In this document: positions 9,440 to 16,509 of the stretch, piece after piece | Numbering within the stretch: the first letter of the stretch is position 1 | Layout: the number at the start of each line of letters is the position of its first letter | Assembly: GCA_965183875.1 (NCBI GenBank) | Contig: CBCYMK010000002.1 | Location: forward strand, 1 to 64,000 | DNA from: UBA6772 sp965183875 | GTDB taxonomy: Bacteria > Bacteroidota > Bacteroidia > Flavobacteriales > UBA7430 | Direction of reading: 5' to 3' | DNA length: 64,000 nt | Program-made: the position numbers and the translations under genes | Notes under the pieces: generated by a model | The model's input: the letters and a program-made list of their open reading frames with translations, nothing else | Told to the model about the DNA's origin: nothing | Databases searched by the model: none

Positions 9440-9670
9440 GTCTAAATAATACTTAGGATACAAGAACATTTACTTACGTTAGTCGAACAATTATTTAGGA
9501 TAGAGTAACATTTACTTACGTTAGCCTAACAATTACTTAGGATATAGTAACTTTTACTTACGTTAGTCAAACAATAATTTTGATACAGGAACATTTACTT
9601 ACGTTAGCCTAACAATTATTTAGGATAGAGGAAATATTACTTGCGATTGTTAGACTATACATTAGGATTG
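9440..9670. repeat. Array 2: tandem 42-bp units made of paired 21-mers
   Basis: Five and a half head-to-tail units, 42 bp each except one of 41 bp. Each unit is two related 21-mers, one with the pattern GYCTAACAATTATTTAGGAT and one with AACATTTACTTACGTTA. Units begin GTCTAA, GTCGAA, GCCTAA, GTCAAA and GCCTAA, the same GYCTAA word that recurs in array 1. It occupies part of the 688-bp gap between truA and the recombinase. The remainder of that gap holds the element at 9760-9992 and AT-rich sequence with no other feature I can support. Confidence 0.85.
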
Positions 9671-9759
9671 TGTAGTAAGATATATGACACACTGATAGCA
9701 ATACAAATACTCAGGACATAATTCGTTTTTATTAGCTACCTTTAAAATAAACTATGCTT

Positions 9760-9992
9760 ATCTGCTTGTTTGCAGTATGCCGAATTTAGATATAAATACT
9801 AAACAGTTAAAAAACGTATTGTAGTGCTTTTCCTTGATGAAAAGAACCAAAAATCATGTCTTCTATTCTTTCTTTACCTTACAGAAACTTTAAAATGGCT
9901 AGTAAAATGAACTCGTTTCCTTCCTTCGGTCGGAAAGCTCAAACAGCATTTTACTACGCACATTTTATACGCATCTTCCACTAAAAGAATGG
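9760..9992. repeat. Degenerate non-coding element, copy B
   Basis: This is the second copy of the element at 8105-8385. It keeps the blocks TTTGCAGTATGCC, AAAATGAACTCG with CTTCCTTCGGTCGG, CTCAAACAGCATTTTACTACGC and CCACTAAAAGAA. The strong hairpin of copy A is reduced to a partial one around 9829-9850. It ends about 95 bp before the likely recombinase start, so it may contain or replace that gene's promoter. Confidence 0.65.
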
Positions 9993-10086
9993 AGGACGTG
10001 TAAAAAAAGAAAGTAAATACTCAAATGACATGATTAGTAACATATCTTGCAAACAAGCGGATAAGCATAAAATAAATAATATAAAA

Positions 10087-11163
10087 ATGGACACACAAAT
10101 AAAATTAGTTCCACTAATACATAATAATATAAAATACATAGGTATTTATTGCCCTAAAAATAAGCAGTGGGAAACAGAACTTATAAAATTGGGGGCAAAA
10201 TGGAATAAAAGTAATGAGTTTTTATTTCTTAAAAACTCATCAGAAAATCTAAAACATATATTCCATTATTTTAAAGGGAAAGCCTGGGTTGATATAAAAC
10301 AGTTAAAAGAGCCAAAATCTAAGGATGAGTTTCCAATAAAAATTGTTTTCCCAAAGGAATACGAATTATTACTCAAACGAAAGCGTTATAGCGAGAACAC
10401 TATTAAAACCTATTGTTCTTTATTCAATAGTTTTTTAGTTTTTTATTCTACAAAGAATCCCATAGATATTACTGAAGCAGAAATTAGAGCATATCAAGAC
10501 TATTTGGTAAACACAAAAAAGGTAGCTGTAAGTACACAGAACCAACATATAAATGCCATAAAGTTCTACTATGAAAAAGTACTCGGTGGTGAGCGTAAAT
10601 ATTACAAAATAGATAGGCCTAGAAAAGAGAATAAGTTGCCATGTATACTAAGTATAGAACAAATTAAAAGAATATTAAACTGTACTACAAATCTAAAGCA
10701 CAGATGTATGTTGGCTTTAGTTTATTCATCTGGTTTAAGAAATGGAGAATTAATTAATTTGAAAATAAAAGATGTTCTTTTTGATACCAAACAATTATTT
10801 ATCCGCGGAGCTAAAGGAAAAAAAGATAGAGTTACATTACTTTCAGATAAAATAATTGTGAACTTAAAACATTACATACACAAACAACATCCTACTGAAT
10901 ATCTATTTGAAGGTGCAAAAGGAAACGAATACTCACAGAGTAGTTTAAGGAAAGTATTTAAAAATTCATTAAAAAAAGCTAAATTGCCTCTATCCTATCG
11001 GGTTCACGATTTGAGACATAGTTTTGCTACACATTTGTTGGAACAAGGAGTTAATCTAAGAATTATTCAAGTATTACTCGGGCATAATAGTAGTAAGACA
11101 ACAGAAATTTATACTTATGTATCTAAGTCAAATTTTGCTTCAATTAAGAACCCATTAGACTAA
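10087..11163 (+). CDS. Tyrosine recombinase, probable integrase of the cassette array
   Basis: 358 residues from the ATG at 10087, which follows AATATAAAA and is preferred. An in-frame ATG at 10030 would give 377 residues. Residues about 1-95 form a domain seen in front of many Bacteroidota recombinases, then a SAM-like core-binding domain (about 100-190), then the catalytic domain. The catalytic residues are visible: Arg in SSGLRNGELINL, Lys in GAKGKKDRVTLL, His-x-x-Arg in HDLRHSFATHLLEQG, His in LLGHNSSKTT and Tyr in IYTYVS. The C-terminus NPLD resembles the SPLD end of integron integrases. The insert that marks IntI between the second and third catalytic boxes is absent. It is encoded in the same direction as the cassettes, with the first recombination site 40 bp after its stop codon. 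Confidence 0.9.
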   Translation: MDTQIKLVPLIHNNIKYIGIYCPKNKQWETELIKLGAKWNKSNEFLFLKNSSENLKHIFHYFKGKAWVDIKQLKEPKSKDEFPIKIVFPKEYELLLKRKRYSENTIKTYCSLFNSFLVFYSTKNPIDITEAEIRAYQDYLVNTKKVAVSTQNQHINAIKFYYEKVLGGERKYYKIDRPRKENKLPCILSIEQIKRILNCTTNLKHRCMLALVYSSGLRNGELINLKIKDVLFDTKQLFIRGAKGKKDRVTLLSDKIIVNLKHYIHKQHPTEYLFEGAKGNEYSQSSLRKVFKNSLKKAKLPLSYRVHDLRHSFATHLLEQGVNLRIIQVLLGHNSSKTTEIYTYVSKSNFASIKNPLD

Positions 11164-11177
11164 AGGATATAGAAATA

Positions 11178-11215
11178 TAACGGGAACAGTTCCCGTTACA
11201 CAAACGTTGTGCTTA
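11178..11215 (+). other. Putative attI-like recombination site
   Basis: Arms TAACGGGAAC and GTTCCCGTTA form a perfect inverted repeat around one central A. They are followed by CACAAAC and the core GTTGTGC at 11206. The CAAAC-GTT junction matches the right ends of the attC-like sites (TAAAC, GGAC, GACC, ACAC before GTT). No AAC box precedes the hairpin, so the site is simpler than the others, as expected for a primary site. GTTGTGCTTA here is the exact inverted copy of TAAGCACAAC at 19290-19299. Confidence 0.6.
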
Positions 11216-11315
11216 ATTTAGAATAGCTGAAGAAGGTTAACAAATCAATTTAATAGGCACTAAAAAAATAAAACCAAAATATAATGTTCTCATTAGGTTT
11301 TATAAAAAGAAAGTG

Positions 11316-11323
11316 TAGATTTG
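11316..11323 (+). promoter_or_regulatory. Possible -7 promoter element for the ilv operon
   Basis: TAGATTTG fits the Bacteroidota -7 consensus TAnnTTTG. It lies 7 bp before the ATG of the first leader peptide, so the transcript would start at or almost at that ATG. I do not see a clean TTG element at the usual upstream distance, so this is only a suggestion. Confidence 0.4.
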
Positions 11324-11330
11324 CACTGCA

Positions 11331-11393
11331 ATGAAAAACAACAACATTATATCATCAATTATTGAAATCGTGATTATTAGTCACGAAAGATAA
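11331..11393 (+). CDS. ilv leader peptide 1 (20 residues, Ile-rich)
   Basis: A 20-codon frame too short for ordinary ORF calling, starting MKNNNIISSII and ending IVIISHER. Seven of its codons are isoleucine and one is valine, the end products of the operon downstream. The stop codon is at once followed by GGATG (11394-11398), which copies the start of the 3' arm of the terminator at 11422. This is the layout of ribosome-mediated attenuation. With enough Ile the ribosome reaches the stop and hides GGATG, so the terminator forms. When it stalls on Ile codons, GGATG can pair with CATCC (11428-11432) and break the terminator. The mechanism is inferred from the sequence by analogy with ilvL of enterobacteria. 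Confidence 0.8.
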   Translation: MKNNNIISSIIEIVIISHER

Positions 11394-11421
11394 GGATGCC
11401 TATAAATGAAATATATTTATT

Positions 11422-11453
11422 AAAAGCCATCCAATTCGGATGGCTTTTTTTTT
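11422..11453 (+). terminator. Attenuator terminator 1 of the ilv operon
   Basis: AAAAGCCATCC and GGATGGCTTTT form a perfect 11-bp stem with loop AATTC and a following T run. It sits 28 bases past the first leader peptide's stop codon and before the second leader, so it can stop transcription ahead of ilvE. Confidence 0.85.
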
Positions 11454-11480
11454 AAACAAAATTTTTAGAATAACAGAACA

Positions 11481-11570
11481 ATGAAAACACAGAATTTAAA
11501 TACAATCAATTTGATGACAACTTTAATAAGCAACATTATTATTAGCATAATTATTTTACCGCCCAGGTGA
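11481..11570 (+). CDS. ilv leader peptide 2 (29 residues, Ile/Leu-rich)
   Basis: A second short frame starting MKTQNLNTINLMTTL and ending SNIIISIIILPPR. The run of Ile codons just before PP resembles the enterobacterial IlvL leader, which has a Val/Ile run before IIIPP. The stop codon and next bases read TGAGAA (11568-11573), the exact copy of the start of the terminator 3' arm at 11617. TGAGAA can therefore pair with TTCTCA (11604-11609) as an antiterminator when the ribosome stalls upstream. It contains nine Ile and four Leu codons, so Leu may also be sensed, although no leu genes are in the operon. The reverse-strand frame over this region is a shadow. Confidence 0.8.
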   Translation: MKTQNLNTINLMTTLISNIIISIIILPPR

Positions 11571-11595
11571 GAATGTAATTGTATTGATATAATAT

Positions 11596-11635
11596 AAAAG
11601 CCCTTCTCAAAAAATATGAGAAGGGCTTTTTTTTT
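11596..11635 (+). terminator. Attenuator terminator 2 of the ilv operon
   Basis: AAAAGCCCTTCTCA and TGAGAAGGGCTTTT form a perfect 14-bp stem with a 7-base A-rich loop, followed by a T run. It lies 25 bases past the second leader stop codon and 33 bases before ilvE. Confidence 0.88.
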
Positions 11636-11667
11636 GACTAAAAAATTAATAAACACAAAGTAAAAAA

Positions 11668-12534
11668 ATGTATTACAACAAAGAAACCCAAATATTTTTG
11701 GATGGCCAATGGATAAAAGCCCAAAATGGAAAAACGAATCTGTATAGTCAAACGCTACATTATGGAGCTGGTGTTTTTGAAGGGATTAGATCTTACAAAA
11801 CAGATAAAGGCGCAAATATTTTTAAAGCTAAAGCACATTATGAAAGGTTGCATTATTCAGCAGAAAAAATGCACATCAATCTGAAGTATTCTGTTCAGGA
11901 ATTAATTGATTTAAGTTATGAATTACTAGAAAGAAACCAATTGGAAGATGCTTATATCCGTCCTTTGGTTTATTTAGGCGAAAATATGTCTCTTCAACCC
12001 ACAGAAGATGTTCACGTAATGCTTTGCGCTTGGGAATGGGGAAGATATTTAGGCGATACGCAACTCAAATTAATGACTTCATCTTTTCAGAGACCCAATC
12101 CAAAATCTTGTTTTGTAGAAGCCAAAGTAAGCGGTCATTACACCAATTCTATATTGGCAACTACCGAAGCGAAGCAAAAAGGTTTTGATGAAGCTTTACT
12201 TTTGGATATGAACGAAAATGTGGCCGAAGGACCTGGAGCAAATTTCTTTTTTGAAAAAGACGAAAAATTATTTACTGCTCCATTGGGAAATATCCTTTCT
12301 GGTATAACACGACAAACTATTTTTGAATTAGCAGAAGATTTAGGTTTTGAAGTAGTAGAAAAGTTTTTTAAAGTTGAAGAAGTATATCAGGCAGATGGAG
12401 CCTTTTTCACAGGAACGGCAGCAGAAGTTGCTGCAATTGGAAGTTTGGACAATCACAGTTTCAATTTGCCTTGGGAAAAAACTTTAGGCTATCAATTGGA
12501 AGATGCTTATCAAAAATGTGTTCATATAAAATAA
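11668..12534 (+). CDS. ilvE: Branched-chain amino acid aminotransferase
   Basis: 288 residues, fold-type IV PLP aminotransferase. GAGVFEGIRSYKT sits near residue 33. EAKVSGHYTNS carries the PLP-binding lysine (about residue 153). NVAEGPGANFF and SGITRQTIFELAEDLG follow as the usual phosphate and substrate blocks. IlvE makes or degrades leucine, isoleucine and valine by amino transfer from glutamate in the cytoplasm. It is the first gene after the tandem attenuators and is followed by ilvD after 6 bp. Placement of ilvE first, with ilvD next, is common in Bacteroidota operons. There is no sign of truncation. Confidence 0.93.
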   Translation: MYYNKETQIFLDGQWIKAQNGKTNLYSQTLHYGAGVFEGIRSYKTDKGANIFKAKAHYERLHYSAEKMHINLKYSVQELIDLSYELLERNQLEDAYIRPLVYLGENMSLQPTEDVHVMLCAWEWGRYLGDTQLKLMTSSFQRPNPKSCFVEAKVSGHYTNSILATTEAKQKGFDEALLLDMNENVAEGPGANFFFEKDEKLFTAPLGNILSGITRQTIFELAEDLGFEVVEKFFKVEEVYQADGAFFTGTAAEVAAIGSLDNHSFNLPWEKTLGYQLEDAYQKCVHIK

Positions 12535-12540
12535 ATAAAA

Positions 12541-14217
12541 ATGGAATTAAATAAATACAGCAAACGCGTAACTCAAGACGATTCGCAACCAGCTGCAAAA
12601 GCAATGTTACACGCAATTGGTTTAACCAAAGAAGATTTCAAAAAAGCTTTTGTAGGAATTGCCAGCACTGGTTATGAAGGCAATCCGTGCAATATGCACT
12701 TAAATGATTTGGCTCTTGAAGTGAAAAAAGGAACAAAAAACGCCAATTTAGTCGGCTTAATTTACAACACCATTGGCGTGAGTGATGGAATTTCTATGGG
12801 AACTCCCGGGATGAGATATTCCTTGCCATCAAGAGATATTATTGCAGATTCTATGGAAACTGTGGTTGAAGGAATGTCTTATGATGCTTTGGTAACAGTA
12901 GTTGGTTGCGACAAAAATATGCCAGGTGCTTTAATGGCAATGCTTCGAACCAACCGACCAGGTGTTTTGGTTTATGGCGGCACAATTGCTTCTGGTTGTC
13001 ATAAGGGTAAAAAACTGGATGTCGTTTCCGCTTTTGAAGCTTGGGGACAAAAAGTGGCTGGCAAAATGGATGAAGAAGAATACCAAAATGTAATAGAAAA
13101 AGCCTGCCCTGGAGCTGGTGCTTGTGGCGGAATGTACACAGCAAACACTATGGCATCTGCTATTGAAGCTTTGGGAATGTCTTTGCCATACAATTCTTCA
13201 AACCCAGCCTTAGGAAAAGAGAAAAAAGTAGAAAGTATAAAGGCTGGTGAAGCCGTTCGTTTATTGCTTGAAAAAGACATTAAACCAAAAGACATTGTTA
13301 CCAAAAAAGCATTAGAAAATGCCATAAGATTAGTAACGATAATGGGCGGCTCTACCAATGCCGTATTACACTTTTTGGCAATTGCCAGAACTGCTGAAGT
13401 GGAATTTACCTTAGATGATTTTCAAAGAATAGCAGATACAACTCCTTTTTTAGCAGACTTGAAACCAAGCGGACAGTTTTTGATGGAAGACGTTCACGAA
13501 ATTGGTGGAATTCCTGCGGTTTTAAAATATTTATTGAAAAACGGTTTATTACACGGAGATTGTTTAACCGTTACAGGAAAAACTTTAGCCGAAAATCTTG
13601 AAAACGTTCCAGACTTAAAAGCCGGTCAACAAATTATAAAACCATTAGAAAATCCTATAAAAGAAACGGGGCATTTAAGAATACTGAGAGGAAATTTATC
13701 GCCAAAAGGTGCTGTTGCAAAAATTACAGGAAAAGAAGGTTTTCAATTTACTGGAACTGCAAAAGTGTTTGATTCAGAATATGAAGCCAATGATGGCATT
13801 CGAGATGGAAAAGTAGTAAAAGGAGATGTCGTAGTTATAAGATATGAAGGTCCAAAGGGTGGTCCGGGAATGCCGGAAATGCTAAAACCTACTGCTGGCA
13901 TTATTGGTGCTGGTTTGGGAAATGATGTTGCCTTAATAACTGACGGAAGATTTTCTGGCGGAACACACGGCTTTGTGGTTGGACATATTTCGCCAGAAGC
14001 ACAAGTTGGAGGACCGATTGCTTTTGTACAAAACGGAGATAAAATAAGCATTGATGCTATAAAAAATACCATTGATTTTGAAATTTCAAAAGAAGAATTA
14101 GCAAAACGAAAAGCCAACTGGAAACAACCCGATTTAAAACACAAAAAAGGCGTATTGTATAAATATGCACGATCGGTTTCGTGTGCATCTGAAGGATGTG
14201 TTACAGATGAATTTTAA
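12541..14217 (+). CDS. ilvD: Dihydroxy-acid dehydratase
   Basis: 558 residues, normal for IlvD/Edd. Cluster-ligand cysteines are in GNPCNMHLND, VGCDKNMPGALMA and GACGGMYTANTMA. The C-terminal GGPGMPEML and ITDGRFSGGTHGFVVGHISPE blocks are intact. It dehydrates 2,3-dihydroxy-isovalerate and 2,3-dihydroxy-3-methylvalerate to the 2-oxo acids that IlvE aminates, using an iron-sulfur cluster. It starts 6 bp after ilvE and ends 21 bp before ilvB. Three conserved cysteines would suit either a 2Fe-2S or a 4Fe-4S enzyme; the sequence alone does not settle which. Confidence 0.95.
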   Translation: MELNKYSKRVTQDDSQPAAKAMLHAIGLTKEDFKKAFVGIASTGYEGNPCNMHLNDLALEVKKGTKNANLVGLIYNTIGVSDGISMGTPGMRYSLPSRDIIADSMETVVEGMSYDALVTVVGCDKNMPGALMAMLRTNRPGVLVYGGTIASGCHKGKKLDVVSAFEAWGQKVAGKMDEEEYQNVIEKACPGAGACGGMYTANTMASAIEALGMSLPYNSSNPALGKEKKVESIKAGEAVRLLLEKDIKPKDIVTKKALENAIRLVTIMGGSTNAVLHFLAIARTAEVEFTLDDFQRIADTTPFLADLKPSGQFLMEDVHEIGGIPAVLKYLLKNGLLHGDCLTVTGKTLAENLENVPDLKAGQQIIKPLENPIKETGHLRILRGNLSPKGAVAKITGKEGFQFTGTAKVFDSEYEANDGIRDGKVVKGDVVVIRYEGPKGGPGMPEMLKPTAGIIGAGLGNDVALITDGRFSGGTHGFVVGHISPEAQVGGPIAFVQNGDKISIDAIKNTIDFEISKEELAKRKANWKQPDLKHKKGVLYKYARSVSCASEGCVTDEF

Positions 14218-14238
14218 ATAAAAAACAAACCCCTAAAA

Positions 14239-15960
14239 ATGGAAGAATTAGCAATAAAAACGACAACAAAACAACAAGTAATGACTGGCTCGCAAGCTGT
14301 CGTTCATTCACTTATAGCAGAAGGAATTGATTTAATATTTGGCTATCCAGGCGGAGCAATTATGCCTGTTTATGATGCACTTTATGATGTAGAAGCTAAG
14401 TTAACACACATTTTAACCAGACACGAACAAGGCGCAACACACGCAGCACAAGGCTATGCCAGAGCAACAGGAAAAGTGGGTGTTTGCTTAGCTACCTCAG
14501 GGCCTGGAGCTACCAATTTAATTACTGGAATAGCAGATGCACAAATAGACTCTACGCCATTGGTGTGTATTACGGGACAAGTAGCAAGTCATTTATTAGG
14601 CACAGATGCTTTTCAGGAAACGGATATTATTGGTATTTCAATGCCTGTTACCAAATGGAATTTTCAGGTAACTAAAGCAGAAGAAATTCCTTATGCTTTA
14701 GCAAAAGCTTTTTATATAGCAAGAACAGGAAGACCAGGTCCCGTTTTGGTAGATATTACTAAAGATGCTCAATTTGAAACGCTTGATTTTGAGTATAAAC
14801 CTTTTAAAGGAATGAGAAGTTATGTGCCAACTCCTCAATTAGATTTAGAAAAAGTAAAAGAAGCCGCAGTATTGATTAATGCTGCCAAAAAACCACTTGT
14901 TTTGTTTGGGCAAGGTGTGCTTTTGGCAGAAGCCGAAAAAGAGTTTAAAGCATTTATAGAAAAGGCGGATTTGCCTTCGGCTTGGACCATTATGGGTTTG
15001 TCGGCCTTAGATTCTGACCATAATCTGAATGTAGGAATGTTGGGAATGCATGGCAATTACGCACCCAATAAATTGACCAATGAATGTGATGTTTTGATAG
15101 CAGTAGGTATGCGTTTTGACGATAGAGTTACTGGTGACTTAAGCAGATATGCCAAGCAAGCAAAAGTGATTCATTTGGAAATAGATCCTGCGGAAGTTGA
15201 TAAAAATGTAAAAACAGATGTTGCCGTTTTGGGAAATGCTAAAGAAAGTTTAAGTGCATTAACTGAATTAATTAATGAAAATGAACACGAAAATTGGCTG
15301 GCAAAATTCAGAAATTTAGAAAAAGAAGAGTTTGATGAAGTGGTCAAAGATGAACTAAATCCGACAACAGAATTGATGACAATGGGTGAAGTGATGGATA
15401 AAATAAACCTTCATTCGGATCAAAAAAACATTATTGTAACAGATGTTGGGCAACACCAAATGGTAGCTTGCCGATATGCCAAATTTAAACAAACACGTTC
15501 CTTAATAACTTCTGGAGGCTCGGGAACTATGGGCTTTTGCTTGCCAGCTGCCATTGGTGCAAAAATGGGAAGACCAGATGCACAAGTTATTGGAATTATT
15601 GGAGATGGTGGTTTTCAAATGACCATTCAAGAATTAGGAACAATTTTTCAGTTTAAAACTGCAGTAAAAATTGTAGTTATGAATAATGAATTTTTAGGAA
15701 TGGTAAGGCAATGGCAAGAGCTGTTTTTTGAAAAAAGATATGCCTCAACCACTATGGTCAATCCAGATTTTCAAATGATAGTGAAAGGTTATGGAATTAA
15801 AACTAAAAAGGTAGAAAAAAGAGAAGATTTAGAAGCAGCAGTAAAAGAAATGTTGGCGCACGAAGGTTCGTATTTTCTTGAAGTGATGGTTGGGAAAGAA
15901 AACAATGTATTTCCAATGATAGCAACTGGTGCATCTGTTTCAGACATAAGATTAAAATAA
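14239..15960 (+). CDS. ilvB: Acetolactate synthase large (catalytic) subunit
   Basis: 573 residues. The N-terminal Pyr domain carries the catalytic glutamate in LTRHEQGATHAAQGYARATG. The middle domain follows, then the C-terminal PP domain with the thiamine-diphosphate motif IGDGGFQMTIQELGT and the later NNEFLGMVRQWQ. It condenses two pyruvates to acetolactate, or pyruvate with 2-oxobutyrate to acetohydroxybutyrate, with thiamine diphosphate, Mg and FAD. The regulatory subunit gene follows after 4 bp, as is usual. Every key block is present, so the enzyme should be active. Confidence 0.95.
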   Translation: MEELAIKTTTKQQVMTGSQAVVHSLIAEGIDLIFGYPGGAIMPVYDALYDVEAKLTHILTRHEQGATHAAQGYARATGKVGVCLATSGPGATNLITGIADAQIDSTPLVCITGQVASHLLGTDAFQETDIIGISMPVTKWNFQVTKAEEIPYALAKAFYIARTGRPGPVLVDITKDAQFETLDFEYKPFKGMRSYVPTPQLDLEKVKEAAVLINAAKKPLVLFGQGVLLAEAEKEFKAFIEKADLPSAWTIMGLSALDSDHNLNVGMLGMHGNYAPNKLTNECDVLIAVGMRFDDRVTGDLSRYAKQAKVIHLEIDPAEVDKNVKTDVAVLGNAKESLSALTELINENEHENWLAKFRNLEKEEFDEVVKDELNPTTELMTMGEVMDKINLHSDQKNIIVTDVGQHQMVACRYAKFKQTRSLITSGGSGTMGFCLPAAIGAKMGRPDAQVIGIIGDGGFQMTIQELGTIFQFKTAVKIVVMNNEFLGMVRQWQELFFEKRYASTTMVNPDFQMIVKGYGIKTKKVEKREDLEAAVKEMLAHEGSYFLEVMVGKENNVFPMIATGASVSDIRLK

Positions 15961-15964
15961 AACT

Positions 15965-16501
15965 ATGGAAAAGAAAAGATTTACAATATCCGTATTTACA
16001 GAAGATGTAGTGGGAATACTCAATAGAGTGTCAATAATTTTTACAAGAAGGAAAATAAATGTAGAAAGTATTGCTGCGTCTGAAAGCGAAATTAAGGGAA
16101 TTTACAGATATACAATTGTAATAACAGAAACAGAAGACCAAGTAAAAAAAGTGGTAGGTCAACTGGAAAAACAAGTAGAAGTGGTGAAAGCTGTTTTTCA
16201 TCCTGATGATGAAACTGTGCACCAAGAAATAGCACTTTACAAAGTGAAAACAGGTGTTTTGGCCTCTGGTGGAAATGCAGAAAAAATTGTGCGTTCACAT
16301 AATGCAAGAGTTTTATCTGTAGAAACGGAATTTACAGTTTTAGAAAAAACGGGACACAAAGAAGAAACACAACAATTATTTGATGATTTAAAACCTTTCG
16401 GAATTTTAGAATTTGTACGCTCCGGAAGAGTTGCCATCACCAAACCAATGAAAACATTATCATCAATAGTTGATCAATTAGAAGGATTAGTAAAAAATTA
16501 A
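15965..16501 (+). CDS. ilvN: Acetolactate synthase small (regulatory) subunit
   Basis: 178 residues with an N-terminal ACT domain (about 3-80; FTISVFTEDVVGILNRVSII and RRKINVESIAASES) and a C-terminal small-subunit domain ending in RSGRVAITKPMK. It binds the large subunit, raises its activity and gives valine feedback inhibition. The spacing of 4 bp after ilvB and 8 bp before ilvC places it tightly in the operon. The length is within the normal range for this group. Confidence 0.93.
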   Translation: MEKKRFTISVFTEDVVGILNRVSIIFTRRKINVESIAASESEIKGIYRYTIVITETEDQVKKVVGQLEKQVEVVKAVFHPDDETVHQEIALYKVKTGVLASGGNAEKIVRSHNARVLSVETEFTVLEKTGHKEETQQLFDDLKPFGILEFVRSGRVAITKPMKTLSSIVDQLEGLVKN

Positions 16502-16509
16502 AAAACAAA

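Noticed and set aside
10087..11163. Calling the recombinase a true IntI
   Set aside because: The IntI-specific insert between the catalytic boxes is missing and the gene points along the array, so only a general tyrosine recombinase call is supported.
11465..11656. Minus-strand 63-codon frame upstream of ilvE
   Set aside because: It runs antisense through the second leader peptide and its terminator, which explain the sequence much better.
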